A stretch of DNA of 64,000 nucleotides from Rhizobium sp. BK313 (GCF_014193655.1 NZ_JACHZQ010000001.1:1798001-1862000), one strand, 5' to 3'; numbered from the stretch's first letter, positions 9,565 through 19,772 are shown. Notes: generated by a model from the sequence alone, not told the origin. Made by a program: numbers and translations.

Positions 9565-9954
9565 TCAGACGCGGCGCTTCTTGCGCGGGCGGCAACCATT
9601 GTGCGGGATCGGGGTCACGTCGCGGATGGACGTGATCATGAAACCGGCAGCCTGGAGCGCGCGCAGAGCGGATTCACGACCGGAGCCCGGACCGCAAACT
9701 TCGACTTCCAGCGACTTCATGCCATGTTCCTGGGCCTTCTTGGCGCAGTCTTCAGCAGCGATCTGAGCAGCGAACGGGGTCGACTTGCGCGAACCCTTGA
9801 AGCCCTTGGCACCAGCGGACGACCAGGCAATGGCGTTGCCCTGCGCGTCGGTGATGGTGATCATCGTGTTGTTGAAGGTCGAATTGACGTGCGCAACGCC
9901 CGACGTGATATTCTTGCGCTCGCGACGGCGAACGCGGACGGCTTCCTTGGCCAT
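9565..9954 (-). CDS. rpsK: 30S ribosomal protein S11
   Basis: 129 aa. It begins [19 protein letters not shown] and ends with the conserved [13 protein letters not shown] tail; [17 protein letters not shown] is the central family motif. S11 sits on the platform of the small subunit near the mRNA exit. It is 133 bases downstream of rpsM, across a terminator-like hairpin, and 103 bases before rpoA. Confidence 0.98.
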   Translation of the reverse strand: MAKEAVRVRRRERKNITSGVAHVNSTFNNTMITITDAQGNAIAWSSAGAKGFKGSRKSTPFAAQIAAEDCAKKAQEHGMKSLEVEVCGPGSGRESALRALQAAGFMITSIRDVTPIPHNGCRPRKKRRV

Positions 9955-10037
9955 GGTAGTCCTTTCTTGGATCTCTTCACCGCCGTAATGCCAGCGGCTA
10001 CACCGGAGCGGTGCCTAAATGGTCCCGTTCCAAACTC

Positions 10038-10066
10038 AAAAGAGGCCGGCGCAGACCGCCAGCCTC
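10038..10066 (-). terminator. terminator-like hairpin between rpsM and rpsK
   Basis: On the minus strand a 10-bp stem (GAGGCTGGCG pairing CGCCGGCCTC, one G-U, loop of five) is followed by TTTTGAGTTT. It lies about 20 bases after the rpsM stop, inside the alpha operon. It has the form of an intrinsic terminator, although rpsK, rpoA and rplQ follow without an obvious new promoter, so partial attenuation is more likely than full termination. Confidence 0.6.
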
Positions 10067-10087
10067 CCACATCCGGTTTCCCGGAAA

Positions 10088-10456
10088 TTACTTCTTCTTA
10101 CCAGCAATAGCCTTTGCCGGGCCCTTGCGGGTGCGGGCATTGGTATGGGTGCGCTGGCCGCGAACCGGCAGGCCGCGACGATGACGCAGGCCGCGGTAGC
10201 TGCCGAGGTCCATCAGACGCTTGATGTTCATCGCGGTTTCGCGACGAAGATCGCCTTCGACCTGATAGTCCCGGTCGATGGTTTCGCGGATCTGAAGAAC
10301 TTCGGCGTCCGTCAACTGATTGACGCGACGCTCGGCCGGAATACCGACCTTCTCGCAGATTTCCTGTGCAAACTTCGGTCCGATCCCGTGAATGTAGCGA
10401 AGCGCAATAACTACGCGCTTTGCAGTCGGGATGTTGACGCCAGCGATACGAGCCAC
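10088..10456 (-). CDS. rpsM: 30S ribosomal protein S13
   Basis: 122 aa, starting with a GTG codon: the frame reads (V/M)[14 protein letters not shown], which is the universal S13 start, and GGAG lies eight bases upstream. The frame stays open upstream to 10645, but that extension has no family similarity. S13 is in the head of the small subunit and bridges to the 50S. The C-terminus is rich in Lys/Arg ([11 protein letters not shown]). It is 218 bases after adk. Confidence 0.97.
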   Translation of the reverse strand: MARIAGVNIPTAKRVVIALRYIHGIGPKFAQEICEKVGIPAERRVNQLTDAEVLQIRETIDRDYQVEGDLRRETAMNIKRLMDLGSYRGLRHRRGLPVRGQRTHTNARTRKGPAKAIAGKKK

Positions 10457-10674
10457 GCCTGTTCTCCTTGCATTCCTTTTGCCTGAGCAAAGGGCTTTGT
10501 TATGCAGCCCGAGAGCTGCTTGTTCAATTTGGGTCCGTAACACGTCAAAACGACCGTACCCGGACTTCCCTACGGAAATCCGCGCCGATCGCATGGCATG
10601 TCGCGAGTTGGCGCGGTGTTTAGCGGAATCAGCGCAAAAAAGCAACCGCCCCCGACAAGTTTATTTCAAGCTAT

Positions 10675-11325
10675 CTAAAGCTTAGAGAGGATGGCCTCGA
10701 TATCGGCCGTCACATGCTCGATGTCGGCCATGCCGTCGACCGACTGAAGCTTGCCCTTGGCATAATAATAGCCGATGAGCGGCGACGTTTCCTTGTAGTA
10801 GACCTGCAGACGCTCGACGACCGTTTCTCTGTTGTCATCGGCACGGCGCTTGAAATGCGTGGAACCGCAACGGTCACACACACCTTCCACTTTCGGCTTC
10901 AGGTTTTCGTCGTGATAACCAGCGCCGCAGCTGGCGCAGGTATAACGGCCCGAAATACGATCGGCGAGCACGGCGTCATCCACCTTGATCTCGATCACGA
11001 CGGAAAGGTCGAGCCCTTTCGCCTTCAACATCGCTTCCGTCGCATCAGCCTGAACGAGCGTGCGCGGAAACCCATCGAGAATAAAGCCCTTGGCGCAATC
11101 CGGTTGATCGATACGCTCGGACACGATGGCGTTGACGATTTCGTCTGAAACAAGCTTGCCGGCATCCATGACGGCCTTGGCACGCTTGCCTACTTCAGTC
11201 CCGGCTGCCACCGCGGCCCTCAGCATATCACCCGTGGAAAGCTGCGGAATGCCATGCTTTTCCACGATACGCTGGGCCTGGGTCCCCTTACCTGCTCCCG
11301 GCGGCCCCAAAAGTATCAATCTCAT
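10675..11325 (-). CDS. adk: adenylate kinase, zinc-lid type
   Basis: Interconverts ATP + AMP and 2 ADP in the cytoplasm. 216 aa. The P-loop [10 protein letters not shown] is at residues 7-16, the AMP-binding stretch STGDMLR near 30, and the DGFPRT motif near 86. The lid carries four cysteines, C-A-S-C then C-D-R-C about 17 residues later, a zinc-binding arrangement absent from E. coli Adk. The start overlaps the secY stop by ATGA (11322-11325), so secY and adk are coupled, a common bacterial pairing. Confidence 0.97.
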   Translation of the reverse strand: MRLILLGPPGAGKGTQAQRIVEKHGIPQLSTGDMLRAAVAAGTEVGKRAKAVMDAGKLVSDEIVNAIVSERIDQPDCAKGFILDGFPRTLVQADATEAMLKAKGLDLSVVIEIKVDDAVLADRISGRYTCASCGAGYHDENLKPKVEGVCDRCGSTHFKRRADDNRETVVERLQVYYKETSPLIGYYYAKGKLQSVDGMADIEHVTADIEAILSKL

Positions 11326-12662
11326 CGCCCCCTCTTTCCTCCACGCAACTTCGATTTCTTGATCAGGCCTTCATATTGCTGTGCGATCAGGTGACCCTGA
11401 ATCTGCGCCACCGTATCCAGCGTTACGCTAACCACGATCAGAAGCGACGTGCCACCCAGAGACAGCGGAATACCGGTCTGGGACACGAGAATTTCGGGCA
11501 GAATGCAGACGAAGACAAGATAGATCGCGCCGATGACCGTGATGCGGGTCAGCACGTAGTCGATATATTCGGCGGTGCGCTCGCCCGGACGGATGCCCGG
11601 AATGAAGCCGCCATGCTTCTTCAGATTGTCGGCCGTGTCCTTCGGATTAAAGACCAGCGCGGTGTAGAAGAAGGCGAAGAAAGCGATCAGGCCGGCGTAG
11701 AGCACCATATAGATCGGCTGGCCGTGACCGAGGGCCGCGACGATCGACGTGACCCAGGTCGGAAGGGCAGTGTTGGTGCCGAGACCGGCGACGGTCGCTG
11801 GCAGCAGTAGCAGCGACGATGCGAAGATCGCCGGAATAACACCCGACGTATTCAGCTTGAGCGGAAGATGCGAGGTATCGCCCTGGAACATCCGGGTGCC
11901 AACCTGGCGCTTCGGATATTGAATCAATAGGCGGCGCTGGGCGCGCTCCACGAAGACGATCAGCGCGATGACCAGGACAGCCACGACAAGCACGGCAAGA
12001 ATCAAGCCGGTGGACAGAGCGCCCGTGCGGCCAAGTTCGAGGGTGCCGGCAAGCGCGGTCGGCAGGCCGGCTGCGATACCCGCGAAGATGATCAGCGAAA
12101 TACCGTTACCGATGCCGCGCGACGTGACCTGTTCACCGAGCCACATCAGGAACATCGTGCCGCCGAGAAGTGTGACGACGGTCGAAAGTCGGAAGAACCA
12201 GCCTGGATCAAGGACGACGCCGTTACCGTGCTCAAGGCCGATCGCAATGCCATAGGCCTGCAAAGCGCCGAGCAACACCGTGCCGTAGCGGGTGTACTGG
12301 TTGATGATCTTGCGGCCCTGCTCCCCTTCCTTCTTCAGGTTCTCGAGCGCCGGCACGACCGAAGTCATGAGCTGCACGATAATCGAAGCGGAGATGTAGG
12401 GCATGATGCCGAGCGCGAAAATCGCCATGCGCTGCACGGCGCCGCCGGAAAACATGTTGAAAAGGCCCAGAATGCCGCCGGACTGATTCTGGAAGGCCTG
12501 GGCGTAAGCCGCCGGATTGAGCCCCGGAAGCGGGATATGGGTACCCAAACGGTAGACGAGGAGAGCGCCGAGCGTGAACCACAGGCGCTTCTTGAGATCC
12601 TCGGCCTTGGCAAAGGTCGAAAAATTGAGATTGGACGCCAATTGTTCCGCTGCAGAAGCCAT
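11322..12662 (-). CDS. secY: preprotein translocase subunit SecY
   Basis: 446 aa, ten predicted membrane helices forming the protein-conducting channel with SecE and SecG. Family landmarks are the first helix region [13 protein letters not shown], the plug helix area [17 protein letters not shown], the long cytoplasmic loop [16 protein letters not shown], and the terminal [15 protein letters not shown]. It belongs to the spc operon, but a terminator-like hairpin and a 225-base gap separate it from rplO upstream. secE is at 39871 in this window. Confidence 0.98.
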   Translation of the reverse strand: MASAAEQLASNLNFSTFAKAEDLKKRLWFTLGALLVYRLGTHIPLPGLNPAAYAQAFQNQSGGILGLFNMFSGGAVQRMAIFALGIMPYISASIIVQLMTSVVPALENLKKEGEQGRKIINQYTRYGTVLLGALQAYGIAIGLEHGNGVVLDPGWFFRLSTVVTLLGGTMFLMWLGEQVTSRGIGNGISLIIFAGIAAGLPTALAGTLELGRTGALSTGLILAVLVVAVLVIALIVFVERAQRRLLIQYPKRQVGTRMFQGDTSHLPLKLNTSGVIPAIFASSLLLLPATVAGLGTNTALPTWVTSIVAALGHGQPIYMVLYAGLIAFFAFFYTALVFNPKDTADNLKKHGGFIPGIRPGERTAEYIDYVLTRITVIGAIYLVFVCILPEILVSQTGIPLSLGGTSLLIVVSVTLDTVAQIQGHLIAQQYEGLIKKSKLRGGKRGR

Positions 12663-12844
12663 GCAAATCTCCGCACTACCAATTCCGGCATAATCGGCCG
12701 GGTCCGGAATCAGTATTCAAATTGTTCAAAAGCCGGGCTTCGGACGGATTGCGCTGCAATCGGATGCCTCACCCTTGGTTCCCGTTTTCCCCCGGAAAGA
12801 CGCAGCTGCATCGTTCAGGTTCGTGAGGCTCACATATGGGAGCA

Positions 12845-12880
12845 AAATCGCCCGGTGTGAAGCACCCCGGGCGATTTATT
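12845..12880 (-). terminator. terminator-like hairpin between rplO and secY
   Basis: An 11-bp perfect stem (AAATCGCCCGG / CCGGGCGATTT, loop of 11) begins just after the rplO stop and reads on the minus strand into TTTTGC. It looks like a genuine intrinsic terminator inside the spc operon, implying a separate promoter for secY-adk in the 180 bases that follow, or controlled read-through. Confidence 0.7.
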
Positions 12881-12887
12881 GATAAGA

Positions 12888-13358
12888 TTATTCTGCGACA
12901 GAAGCGAGCAGCTTGATGGAACCGCCTGCCTTTTCGATCTTTTCGACCGCCGGCTTGGAGGCCCCTGCGACTTCCAGCGAAAGCTTCGCCTTCAGTTCGC
13001 CGTCCGAAAGGATGCGAACGCCGTCCTTGACGCGGCGAATCACGCCAGCAGCCTTGAGAGCGGCGGCATCGACAGTTGCCTTGGCATCGAGCTTGCCGGC
13101 ATCGACAGCAGCCTGGATGCGGGCCAGCGATACGACGACATAGTCGGAAGCGAAGATGTTGGTGAAGCCGCGCTTCGGCAGACGACGGTAGATGGGCATC
13201 TGACCGCCTTCGAAGCCGTTGATGGCAACGCCCGAACGGGACTTCTGACCCTTCACGCCACGGCCGCCGGTCTTGCCGGAGCCGGAGCCGATGCCGCGGC
13301 CGAGGCGCTTGCGGCTATGGGTCGAGCCTTCGTTATCCTTGATCTCATTCAGTTTCAT
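12888..13358 (-). CDS. rplO: 50S ribosomal protein L15
   Basis: 156 aa. It starts [20 protein letters not shown] followed by the glycine-rich [21 protein letters not shown] that wraps 23S rRNA. The frame is open to 13415, but the ATG at 13358 is the family start. Spc operon gene, 16 bases after rpmD. Confidence 0.98.
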   Translation of the reverse strand: MKLNEIKDNEGSTHSRKRLGRGIGSGSGKTGGRGVKGQKSRSGVAINGFEGGQMPIYRRLPKRGFTNIFASDYVVVSLARIQAAVDAGKLDAKATVDAAALKAAGVIRRVKDGVRILSDGELKAKLSLEVAGASKPAVEKIEKAGGSIKLLASVAE

Positions 13359-13374
13359 AGCGAATACCTCCGGC

Positions 13375-13587
13375 TCACTTCTCGTCGACAACGCGAACGA
13401 GATGCTGGACAGCACGGATCATCCCGCGAACGGCCGGAGTGTCTTCCAGCGTGCGGCGACGGTGCATCTTGTTCAGTCCGAGACCGATCAGCGTCTTCTG
13501 CTGAACATCCGGACGGCGGATCGGGCTGCCAATCTGCTCGACCGTAACGGTCGCCTTGGCTTCAGCCTTCTTGGTCGTCTTGGCCAT
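13375..13587 (-). CDS. rpmD: 50S ribosomal protein L30
   Basis: 70 aa. The core [20 protein letters not shown] and [19 protein letters not shown] is the bacterial L30 fold. A short Lys/Ala-rich N-terminal extension ([12 protein letters not shown]) precedes it. It lies between rpsE and rplO, the standard spc position. Confidence 0.97.
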   Translation of the reverse strand: MAKTTKKAEAKATVTVEQIGSPIRRPDVQQKTLIGLGLNKMHRRRTLEDTPAVRGMIRAVQHLVRVVDEK

Positions 13588-13600
13588 AGGTCAAACTCCC

Positions 13601-14170
13601 TTATTCTTCGGCGGCGTTGCCCGAGGAGGTACGGCGAGCCTGCAGGGTGGCATACTTGATGCCGCGCTGAGCTGCGATGTCCTTCGGGTGAACCTGGTGC
13701 TTCAGGGCGTCGAACGTAGCGCGAACCATGTTGTACGGGTTCGACGAACCGGTCGACTTGGCAACGACGTCGTGAACGCCGAGCGTTTCGAAAACGGCGC
13801 GCATCGGGCCGCCGGCGATGATACCGGTACCGACCTTGGCCGAGCGCAGCAGAACCTTGCCAGCGCCATGACGGCCATGGACGTCGTGATGCAGCGTACG
13901 GCCGTCACGCAGCGGTACGAAAATCATGTCGCGCTTAGCGCTTTCGGTTGCCTTGCGGATCGCTTCCGGCACCTCGCGTGCCTTGCCATGACCGAAGCCG
14001 ACGCGGCCCTTCTGGTCACCGACGACGACGAGAGCGGCGAAACCGAAACGGCGGCCACCCTTTACAACCTTGGCGACGCGGTTGATCGCGACCAGCTTGT
14101 CGACGAATTCGCTATCGCGCTCTTCACGGCTCTGGCGGTCTTCCCGCGGAGCCCTCTTTTCCTGTGCCAT
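13601..14170 (-). CDS. rpsE: 30S ribosomal protein S5
   Basis: 189 aa. The double-stranded RNA-binding-like N-terminal domain ([37 protein letters not shown]) and the C-terminal domain ([20 protein letters not shown]) are intact. S5 influences decoding fidelity and the mRNA entry site. The ATG at 14170 is chosen because [10 protein letters not shown] is the usual alphaproteobacterial start; the frame extends to 14212 without similarity. It lies 128 bases after rplR, a gap that holds a GC-rich hairpin (14261-14291). Confidence 0.98.
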   Translation of the reverse strand: MAQEKRAPREDRQSREERDSEFVDKLVAINRVAKVVKGGRRFGFAALVVVGDQKGRVGFGHGKAREVPEAIRKATESAKRDMIFVPLRDGRTLHHDVHGRHGAGKVLLRSAKVGTGIIAGGPMRAVFETLGVHDVVAKSTGSSNPYNMVRATFDALKHQVHPKDIAAQRGIKYATLQARRTSSGNAAEE

Positions 14171-14298
14171 TGTCCTCTTCCTTTTTCTTTTCCGGGTGCA
14201 ATCGGCAAACAAAACGAAGACCGCATCGACCTCCCGAAGGGGATCAGCGGTCCGGTGAAATCCGGCCGGTGCTCGAAAGCCGCCGGCCGGAAACTCGA

Positions 14299-14661
14299 TC
14301 AGAAGGTCAGGCCGCCTTCGCGGGCTGCATCGGCCAGAGCCTTGATGCGACCGTGATAGATGAAGGCGCCGCGGTCAAACACGACTTCCTTGACGCCGGC
14401 CTTGGAGGCGCGCTCGGCTACGAGCTTACCAACGAGGGCTGCGGCTGCGGTGTCGGCACCAGTCTTCAGAGAACCGCGCAGATCCTTGTCGAGAGTGGAG
14501 GCAGACGCGAGCGTCTTGCCAGCCACATCATCGATGACCTGGGCGTAGATGTTCTTCGACGAGCGATGAACCGACAGGCGCGGACGGCCATTGGCCACCG
14601 ACTTGAGTTGACGGCGCACGCGGTTGGCACGACGTGCAAGTGCTTCTTTCCTGCTAGCCAT
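14299..14661 (-). CDS. rplR: 50S ribosomal protein L18
   Basis: 120 aa, starting [20 protein letters not shown]; the core [20 protein letters not shown] and the [20 protein letters not shown] stretch are the L18 5S-rRNA-binding fold. Twelve bases after rplF. Confidence 0.98.
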   Translation of the reverse strand: MASRKEALARRANRVRRQLKSVANGRPRLSVHRSSKNIYAQVIDDVAGKTLASASTLDKDLRGSLKTGADTAAAALVGKLVAERASKAGVKEVVFDRGAFIYHGRIKALADAAREGGLTF

Positions 14662-14673
14662 TTCGCGTGATCC

Positions 14674-15207
14674 TTACTTCTTCTTGCCTTCTTTGCGGAC
14701 GATCCGCTCGTCGGCATACTTGACGCCCTTGCCCTTGTAGGGCTCGGGACCGCGGTATTCGCGGATTTCAGCGGCAACCTGGCCGACCTGCTGCTTGTTG
14801 ATGCCGGTGACGACGATTTCCGTCGGCTTCGGCACAGCAATCGTGATGCCCTGCGGCGGCTCGTAGACCACGTCGTGGCTGAAGCCGAGCGCGAGCTGCA
14901 GGTTCTTGCCCTGCATGGCGGCACGGTAGCCGACGCCGTTGATTTCGAGCTTGCGCTCGTAGCCGTCCTTAACACCCTTCAGGATGTTCTCGATCATCGT
15001 GCGGGACATGCCCCACTTTGCGCGAGCATCCTTGGAGTCGTTGAGCGGCGTCACGACAATTGCGTTATTTTCCAGCTTGAGACCGATTTCGTCGTTAGCG
15101 ACGAAGAACAGTTCGCCCTTGGGGCCCTTAGCAGTCACCTTTTGGCCATCAACCGAGGCCGTGATTCCTGCAGGCACCTGAACGGGCTTTTTACCGATAC
15201 GAGACAT
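14674..15207 (-). CDS. rplF: 50S ribosomal protein L6
   Basis: 177 aa with two tandem L6 repeats. It begins [23 protein letters not shown]-type motif is present as [20 protein letters not shown], and [16 protein letters not shown] is the conserved C-terminal signature. It binds near the sarcin-ricin loop. The start ATG at 15207 lies 42 bases downstream of the rpsH stop at 15250, typical for spc. Confidence 0.98.
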   Translation of the reverse strand: MSRIGKKPVQVPAGITASVDGQKVTAKGPKGELFFVANDEIGLKLENNAIVVTPLNDSKDARAKWGMSRTMIENILKGVKDGYERKLEINGVGYRAAMQGKNLQLALGFSHDVVYEPPQGITIAVPKPTEIVVTGINKQQVGQVAAEIREYRGPEPYKGKGVKYADERIVRKEGKKK

Positions 15208-15249
15208 TTTTTCGAACCTGTCTGTTTCGAAGGAGATCCCTGTTCGATC

Positions 15250-15648
15250 TTAGAAGACCGAGCAGAGAACCTCGCCACCAACATTCTGTTCGCGAGCCTG
15301 GTGATCGGCCATCACACCCTTCGGGGTAGAAAGGATGGTGATGCCGAGACCGTTCGCGACCTGCGGAATGGACTTGACCGAGACATAAACTCGGCGGCCC
15401 GGCTTGGACACACGGCCGATCTCACGGATCACCGATGCGCCTTCATAGTACTTAAGCTCGATGTTGAGCTCAGACTTGCCGTTGCCGAAATCGACGACGG
15501 AGTAGCCACGGATGTAGCCTTCAGCCTGCAGAACATCGAGAACACGCGCACGGAGCTTGGACGCAGGCGTCGAAACCGACGACTTGCGGCGGGAAGCGCC
15601 ATTGCGGATACGGGTGAGCATATCGCCCAAAGGATCAGTCATAGTCAT
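15250..15648 (-). CDS. rpsH: 30S ribosomal protein S8
   Basis: 132 aa. [20 protein letters not shown] at the N-terminus and [20 protein letters not shown] at the C-terminus are S8 hallmarks. In enterobacteria S8 represses the spc operon by binding mRNA near rplE. I did not find a clear copy of that site here. Confidence 0.98.
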   Translation of the reverse strand: MTMTDPLGDMLTRIRNGASRRKSSVSTPASKLRARVLDVLQAEGYIRGYSVVDFGNGKSELNIELKYYEGASVIREIGRVSKPGRRVYVSVKSIPQVANGLGITILSTPKGVMADHQAREQNVGGEVLCSVF

Positions 15649-15660
15649 CTAATCTGCTCC

Positions 15661-15966
15661 CTACCAGCTCGACTTGACGACGCCCGGCACTTTGCCGAGG
15701 TTGCCGAGTTCACGCAGCGCGATACGCGACATGCGCAGTTTGCGGTAATAGGCGCGCGGGCGGCCCGATACTTCGCAACGGTTGCGAATGCGGGTCTTCG
15801 ATCCATCGCGCGGGAGCGATGCCAGCTTCAGTGTGGCCTTGAACCGGTCTTCGATCGGAAGAGACTGGTTCATGATGATTGCCTTAAGGGCAGCCCGCTT
15901 CGCGGTCTGGTTGGCAACCGTATTGCGGCGGCGCTTGTTCTTTTCGACTGCGCTTGTCTTCGCCAT
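15661..15966 (-). CDS. rpsN: 30S ribosomal protein S14 (zinc-free type)
   Basis: 101 aa. It has the C-terminal [19 protein letters not shown] motif and only one cysteine, so it is the long, zinc-independent form, which need not be replaced under zinc starvation. Twelve bases after rpsH and 33 after rplE. Confidence 0.98.
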   Translation of the reverse strand: MAKTSAVEKNKRRRNTVANQTAKRAALKAIIMNQSLPIEDRFKATLKLASLPRDGSKTRIRNRCEVSGRPRAYYRKLRMSRIALRELGNLGKVPGVVKSSW

Positions 15967-15999
15967 ATCAGGGTTCCTTTTCTACGCTCGTCGTTACGG

Positions 16000-16557
16000 T
16001 TATTGACGGAACGGGAAGTTGAACTCTTTCAGAAGAGTCCGTGCTTCGTCGTCCGTTGTCGCCGTCGTGCAAACGATGATGTCCATGCCCCACATCTGAT
16101 CAACCTTATCGTAGTTGATCTCAGGGAACACAATGTGTTCCTTGATGCCCATGGCGAAATTGCCACGACCGTCAAAGCTTTTCGGGTTCAGGCCGCGGAA
16201 GTCGCGAACGCGCGGAAGCGCGATGTTGACCAGACGATCCAGGAACTCGTACATGCGGGCGCCGCGCAGCGTCACCTTGGCGCCAATCGGCATGTTTTCG
16301 CGGACCTTGAAGCCTGCGATAGAGTTGCGCGCGCGGGTGATGACCGGCTTCTGGCCAGCAATCGCTGCAAGATCGGCCGCAGCAACAGTCGGCTTCTTCG
16401 AATCAGCCGTTGCTTCGCCGACGCCCATGTTGATCACGATCTTTTCCAGCTTCGGGATCTGCATCTCGTTGGCGTAGGAGAACTTCTCCTGCATCGCCGC
16501 GCGGATGCGGGCATTGTATTCCTTCTTGAGCCGCGGCTCGTACTTTGCCTCAGCCAT
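16000..16557 (-). CDS. rplE: 50S ribosomal protein L5
   Basis: 185 aa. It carries [37 protein letters not shown] and the terminal [14 protein letters not shown], all standard for L5, the 5S rRNA and P-site tRNA contact protein. Its start overlaps the rplX stop by eight bases. Confidence 0.98.
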   Translation of the reverse strand: MAEAKYEPRLKKEYNARIRAAMQEKFSYANEMQIPKLEKIVINMGVGEATADSKKPTVAAADLAAIAGQKPVITRARNSIAGFKVRENMPIGAKVTLRGARMYEFLDRLVNIALPRVRDFRGLNPKSFDGRGNFAMGIKEHIVFPEINYDKVDQMWGMDIIVCTTATTDDEARTLLKEFNFPFRQ

Positions 16558-16858
16558 CGATCACTTCTCCCGAGGTCTTGGCCACACGGACCTTCTTGCC
16601 ATCTACAACCTTGAAACCGACGCGGGTCGGCTTGCCGTCCTTATCGACGATCGCAATGTTGGACAGGTGAAGCGAGGCTTCCTTGTTGATGATGCCGGCT
16701 TCTTGGGTCTGCGTCTGGCGCTGGTGGCGCTTGACGACGTTGACGCCACGGACGACCGCGCGGTCTTCCTTCGGCATTACTTGAATGACTTCGCCGGTGC
16801 GGCCCTTGTCCTTGCCGGCCAATACGACGACCTTGTCGCCTTTACGGATCTTTTGCAT
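16550..16858 (-). CDS. rplX: 50S ribosomal protein L24
   Basis: 102 aa with the N-terminal KOW motif ([20 protein letters not shown]) that starts 50S assembly. It overlaps rplE by eight bases, indicating translational coupling. Confidence 0.98.
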   Translation of the reverse strand: MQKIRKGDKVVVLAGKDKGRTGEVIQVMPKEDRAVVRGVNVVKRHQRQTQTQEAGIINKEASLHLSNIAIVDKDGKPTRVGFKVVDGKKVRVAKTSGEVIDG

Positions 16859-16869
16859 CGCTCCGCTCC

Positions 16870-17238
16870 TTACAGTACTTCTGGAGCCAGCGAGATGATC
16901 TTCATGTGGTTCTTGGCGCGAAGTTCGCGCGGAACCGGTCCGAAGATACGGGTGCCGATCGGCTCTTTCTTGTTGTCGATGAGGACTGCTGCATTGGTAT
17001 CGAAGCGGATGACGCTGCCATCCGGACGACGGATGTCCTTGGCGGTGCGAACGACAACCGCCTTCATCACGTCACCCTTCTTCACACGGCCGCGCGGAAT
17101 GGCTTCCTTGATCGAAACGACAATGACGTCACCGATCGAGGCATACTTGCGCTTCGAGCCGCCCAGCACCTTGATGCACATGACACGACGTGCGCCGGAA
17201 TTATCCGCCACGTCGAGGTTTGTTTGCATCTGAATCAT
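16870..17238 (-). CDS. rplN: 50S ribosomal protein L14
   Basis: 122 aa, [20 protein letters not shown] at the start and [10 protein letters not shown] at the end, both invariant in L14. It forms the L19/L14 bridge to the 30S. It is preceded by an unusually long 224-base gap after rpsQ that contains a terminator-like hairpin, so the spc genes may be partly uncoupled from S10. Confidence 0.98.
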   Translation of the reverse strand: MIQMQTNLDVADNSGARRVMCIKVLGGSKRKYASIGDVIVVSIKEAIPRGRVKKGDVMKAVVVRTAKDIRRPDGSVIRFDTNAAVLIDNKKEPIGTRIFGPVPRELRAKNHMKIISLAPEVL

Positions 17239-17372
17239 GTCAGGTCGCCTTCTTGTTGTTACCGGAATGGTTGGGCTGAACAGCCCCCTACCCCGGCTTA
17301 TGGACTAGTGTCTTGTCTGATTTCTCCAGCGCTTGGGATCATTTGGATCCCTTCGCCAGCCATCAATAAAGC

Positions 17373-17398
17373 AAAAGAACGCCCGTTCTCGAGCGTCC
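17373..17398 (-). terminator. terminator-like hairpin between rpsQ and rplN
   Basis: Minus-strand RNA would form a 9-bp stem (GGACGCUCG with CGGGCGUUC, G-U pairs included, AGAA loop) followed by UUUUGC and UUUAUU. It lies about 65 bases after the rpsQ stop. A second stem, AUUUCGCUCAAGC with GCUUGGGCGAAAU, sits directly after the stop (about 17424-17456) but lacks a U-run. Together they mark an S10/spc boundary. Confidence 0.6.
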
Positions 17399-17462
17399 TG
17401 CTTCCAAGCTCGTGCTTCATACAGATATTTCGCCCAAGCGCAAGGGCTTGAGCGAAATTCTG

Positions 17463-17702
17463 TTACTTGGTCTGGGCGGAAACGACCGTCCAGGCCTTGT
17501 CCTTGGAGATCGGCGCGCATTCCTCGATGGAAACGACGTCGCCGACCTTGTACTGATTGTTTTCGTCGTGGGCCTTGTACTTCTTGGAACGACGAACAGT
17601 CTTCTGGAGCAGCGGGTGAGCGAAACGACGCTCTACGCGGACAACTACCGTCTTCTCGTTCTTGTCGCTGACCACGACGCCCTGCAGAATGCGCTTCGGC
17701 AT
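17463..17702 (-). CDS. rpsQ: 30S ribosomal protein S17
   Basis: 79 aa. [20 protein letters not shown] and [20 protein letters not shown] are the S17 OB-fold motifs. Last gene of the S10 operon, 12 bases after rpmC. Confidence 0.98.
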   Translation of the reverse strand: MPKRILQGVVVSDKNEKTVVVRVERRFAHPLLQKTVRRSKKYKAHDENNQYKVGDVVSIEECAPISKDKAWTVVSAQTK

Positions 17703-17714
17703 GTTATTTTTCCT

Positions 17715-17915
17715 TTAGGCCTTTGCTTCTGCCGCCTTCTGGCGGGCAATGGTTTTCACACGAGCGATGTCCTTGCGGACTTCGTTGATGCGCGAGGACT
17801 TCTCAAGCTGGCCGGTCGCCTTCTGAAAGCGCAGGTTGAACTGTTCCTTCTTCAGCTTGGCAAGCTCGTCCTTGAGTTGGTCGGCGCTCAGGGCGCGAAC
17901 ATCTGCGGCTTTCAT
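17715..17915 (-). CDS. rpmC: 50S ribosomal protein L29
   Basis: 66 aa, two-helix protein near the exit tunnel that helps dock SRP and trigger factor. [20 protein letters not shown] and the [14 protein letters not shown] helix are typical. Confidence 0.97.
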   Translation of the reverse strand: MKAADVRALSADQLKDELAKLKKEQFNLRFQKATGQLEKSSRINEVRKDIARVKTIARQKAAEAKA

Positions 17916-17926
17916 GAGCTTCTTCC

Positions 17927-18340
17927 TTACTCTGCAATGCGCTGCACGAAGCGCGTCTTGACCGAGAGCTTGGCGGACCCGAGGCGCAGAGCCTCACGAG
18001 CGATTTCTTCGCTTACGCCATCGATCTCGAACATCATACGGCCGGGCTTGACCTTGCATGCCCAGTATTCGACGGAGCCCTTACCTTTACCCATGCGGAC
18101 TTCGGTCGGCTTTTTGGTGACCGGAACATCCGGGAACACGCGGATCCATACACGGCCGGCACGCTTCATATAGCGCGTGATCGCGCGGCGAGCCGCTTCG
18201 ATCTCACGAGCGTTAACGCGGTTGGGTTCCTGCGCCTTCAGACCGAATTCACCAAAAGCCAGATCAGAGCCGCCCTTGGCGACGCCCTTGATGCGACCCT
18301 TGAATTGCTTACGGTACTTCGTACGCTTTGGCTGCAACAT
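17927..18340 (-). CDS. rplP: 50S ribosomal protein L16
   Basis: 137 aa. It starts [19 protein letters not shown] and contains [20 protein letters not shown] and [19 protein letters not shown], the L16 signature close to the A-site tRNA elbow. Eleven bases before rpmC. Confidence 0.98.
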   Translation of the reverse strand: MLQPKRTKYRKQFKGRIKGVAKGGSDLAFGEFGLKAQEPNRVNAREIEAARRAITRYMKRAGRVWIRVFPDVPVTKKPTEVRMGKGKGSVEYWACKVKPGRMMFEIDGVSEEIAREALRLGSAKLSVKTRFVQRIAE

Positions 18341-18376
18341 TTTCTTATTCTCCGAACTTATCTGCCACGTACGCTA

Positions 18377-19102
18377 TCAAGCGTTGTCGCGGCGGCGGTC
18401 TCTATCGCGATCGCGGCTAGCCGGACCCTGGGCGTCGCCTTCCAGCGCGCGGCGTTCGGAGGCCATCGGATCATGCTCGAGGATTTCGCCCTTGAAGATC
18501 CAAACCTTGATGCCGCAGATGCCGAATGCGGTTTCTGCTTCAGCCGTGCCGTAGTCGATGTCGGCGCGCAGCGTATGCAGCGGCACGCGACCTTCGCGGT
18601 ACCATTCCGTACGAGCGATTTCTGCACCGCCGAGACGGCCGGCGCAGGTAATCTTGATGCCTTCGGCGCCAAGACGCATCGCGGACTGAACGGCGCGCTT
18701 CATGGCGCGACGGAAAGCAACACGGCGCTCGAGCTGCTGAGCGATCGACTGGGCAACCAGCGTCGCGTCGATTTCCGGCTTGCGCACTTCAACGATGTTG
18801 AGATGCGTTTCGGAATTCGTCATTTCCGACAGCTTCTTGCGGAGCTTGTCGATGTCAGCGCCCTTCTTGCCAATGATCAGGCCCGGACGAGCCGAGTGGA
18901 TCGTGACGCGGCACTTCTTGTGCGGACGCTCGATGACCACCTTGGAGATACCGGCCTGCTTCAGTTCGTTCATGACGAACTTGCGCATCTTCAGGTCTTC
19001 GTGGAGGAGCTGGCCGTACTCGGCATTGTCCGCAAACCAGCGGCTATCCCAGGTACGGTTGATGCCAAGACGAAAACCGATCGGATTGATTTTCTGACCC
19101 AT
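18377..19102 (-). CDS. rpsC: 30S ribosomal protein S3
   Basis: 241 aa. An N-terminal KH domain ([20 protein letters not shown]) and the C-terminal S3 domain ([20 protein letters not shown]) are intact. The C-terminal tail is Arg-rich ([12 protein letters not shown]). Its start overlaps the rplV stop by one base. Confidence 0.98.
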   Translation of the reverse strand: MGQKINPIGFRLGINRTWDSRWFADNAEYGQLLHEDLKMRKFVMNELKQAGISKVVIERPHKKCRVTIHSARPGLIIGKKGADIDKLRKKLSEMTNSETHLNIVEVRKPEIDATLVAQSIAQQLERRVAFRRAMKRAVQSAMRLGAEGIKITCAGRLGGAEIARTEWYREGRVPLHTLRADIDYGTAEAETAFGICGIKVWIFKGEILEHDPMASERRALEGDAQGPASRDRDRDRRRDNA

Positions 19103-19491
19103 TATGCGGCCTCCCCTTGAGCTTCCACTTCACGAACGACGATCGTCAGATGCGCGAACGGCCGCTCGATACGAGATGCGCGGCCGCGGCCACGAGCGTG
19201 GAAACGCTTCATGACGATCGACTTGCCGACGTAGGCTTCCGCCACGACCAGCGAGTCAACGTCGAGATCATGGTTGTTCTCGGCATTGGCAATCGCAGAT
19301 TCGAGCGTCTTCTTGACGGCGCCTGCGATACGCTTGCGGGAGAATTCCAACTCAGCGAGTGCGCGATCAACCTTCTTGCCGCGGATCGAAGCCGCGACCA
19401 GGTTAAGCTTCTGCGGGCTGACGCGGAGCGTGCGCGCAATTGCCTGCGCCTCATTGTCCTTCAGCCGGCGTTCGGTTTTTGCCTTGCCCAT
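19102..19491 (-). CDS. rplV: 50S ribosomal protein L22
   Basis: 129 aa. The loop stretch [20 protein letters not shown] that reaches into the peptide exit tunnel is present and unaltered, so no macrolide-resistance type change is visible. One-base overlap with rpsC and two-base gap to rpsS. Confidence 0.98.
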   Translation of the reverse strand: MGKAKTERRLKDNEAQAIARTLRVSPQKLNLVAASIRGKKVDRALAELEFSRKRIAGAVKKTLESAIANAENNHDLDVDSLVVAEAYVGKSIVMKRFHARGRGRASRIERPFAHLTIVVREVEAQGEAA

Positions 19492-19493
19492 TG

Positions 19494-19772
19494 TTACTTC
19501 CTCTTCGCCTTCTTGTCCGCACCGTGACCATAATAGGTGCGGGTCGGGGCGAACTCGCCGAACTTGTGTCCGACCATGTCTTCATTGACGCTGACCGGAA
19601 TGTGCTTGCTGCCGTTGTAAACACCAAAGGTGAGACCAACGAACTGCGGCATGATGGTGGAGCGACGGCTCCACATCTTGATTATTTCGCTGCGTCCGCC
19701 TTCGCGCACCTTCTCAGCCTTCTTGAGAAGATAGCCGTCAACAAACGGACCTTTCCATACTGAACGAGCCAC
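19494..19772 (-). CDS. rpsS: 30S ribosomal protein S19
   Basis: 92 aa. [40 protein letters not shown] and [20 protein letters not shown] identify S19, the head protein partnering S13. Confidence 0.98.
   Translation of the reverse strand: MARSVWKGPFVDGYLLKKAEKVREGGRSEIIKMWSRRSTIMPQFVGLTFGVYNGSKHIPVSVNEDMVGHKFGEFAPTRTYYGHGADKKAKRK

Noticed and set aside
17305..17520. 71-codon minus-strand open frame in the rpsQ-rplN gap
   Set aside because: It overlaps rpsQ out of frame, has no good start signal and its region is better explained by hairpins.
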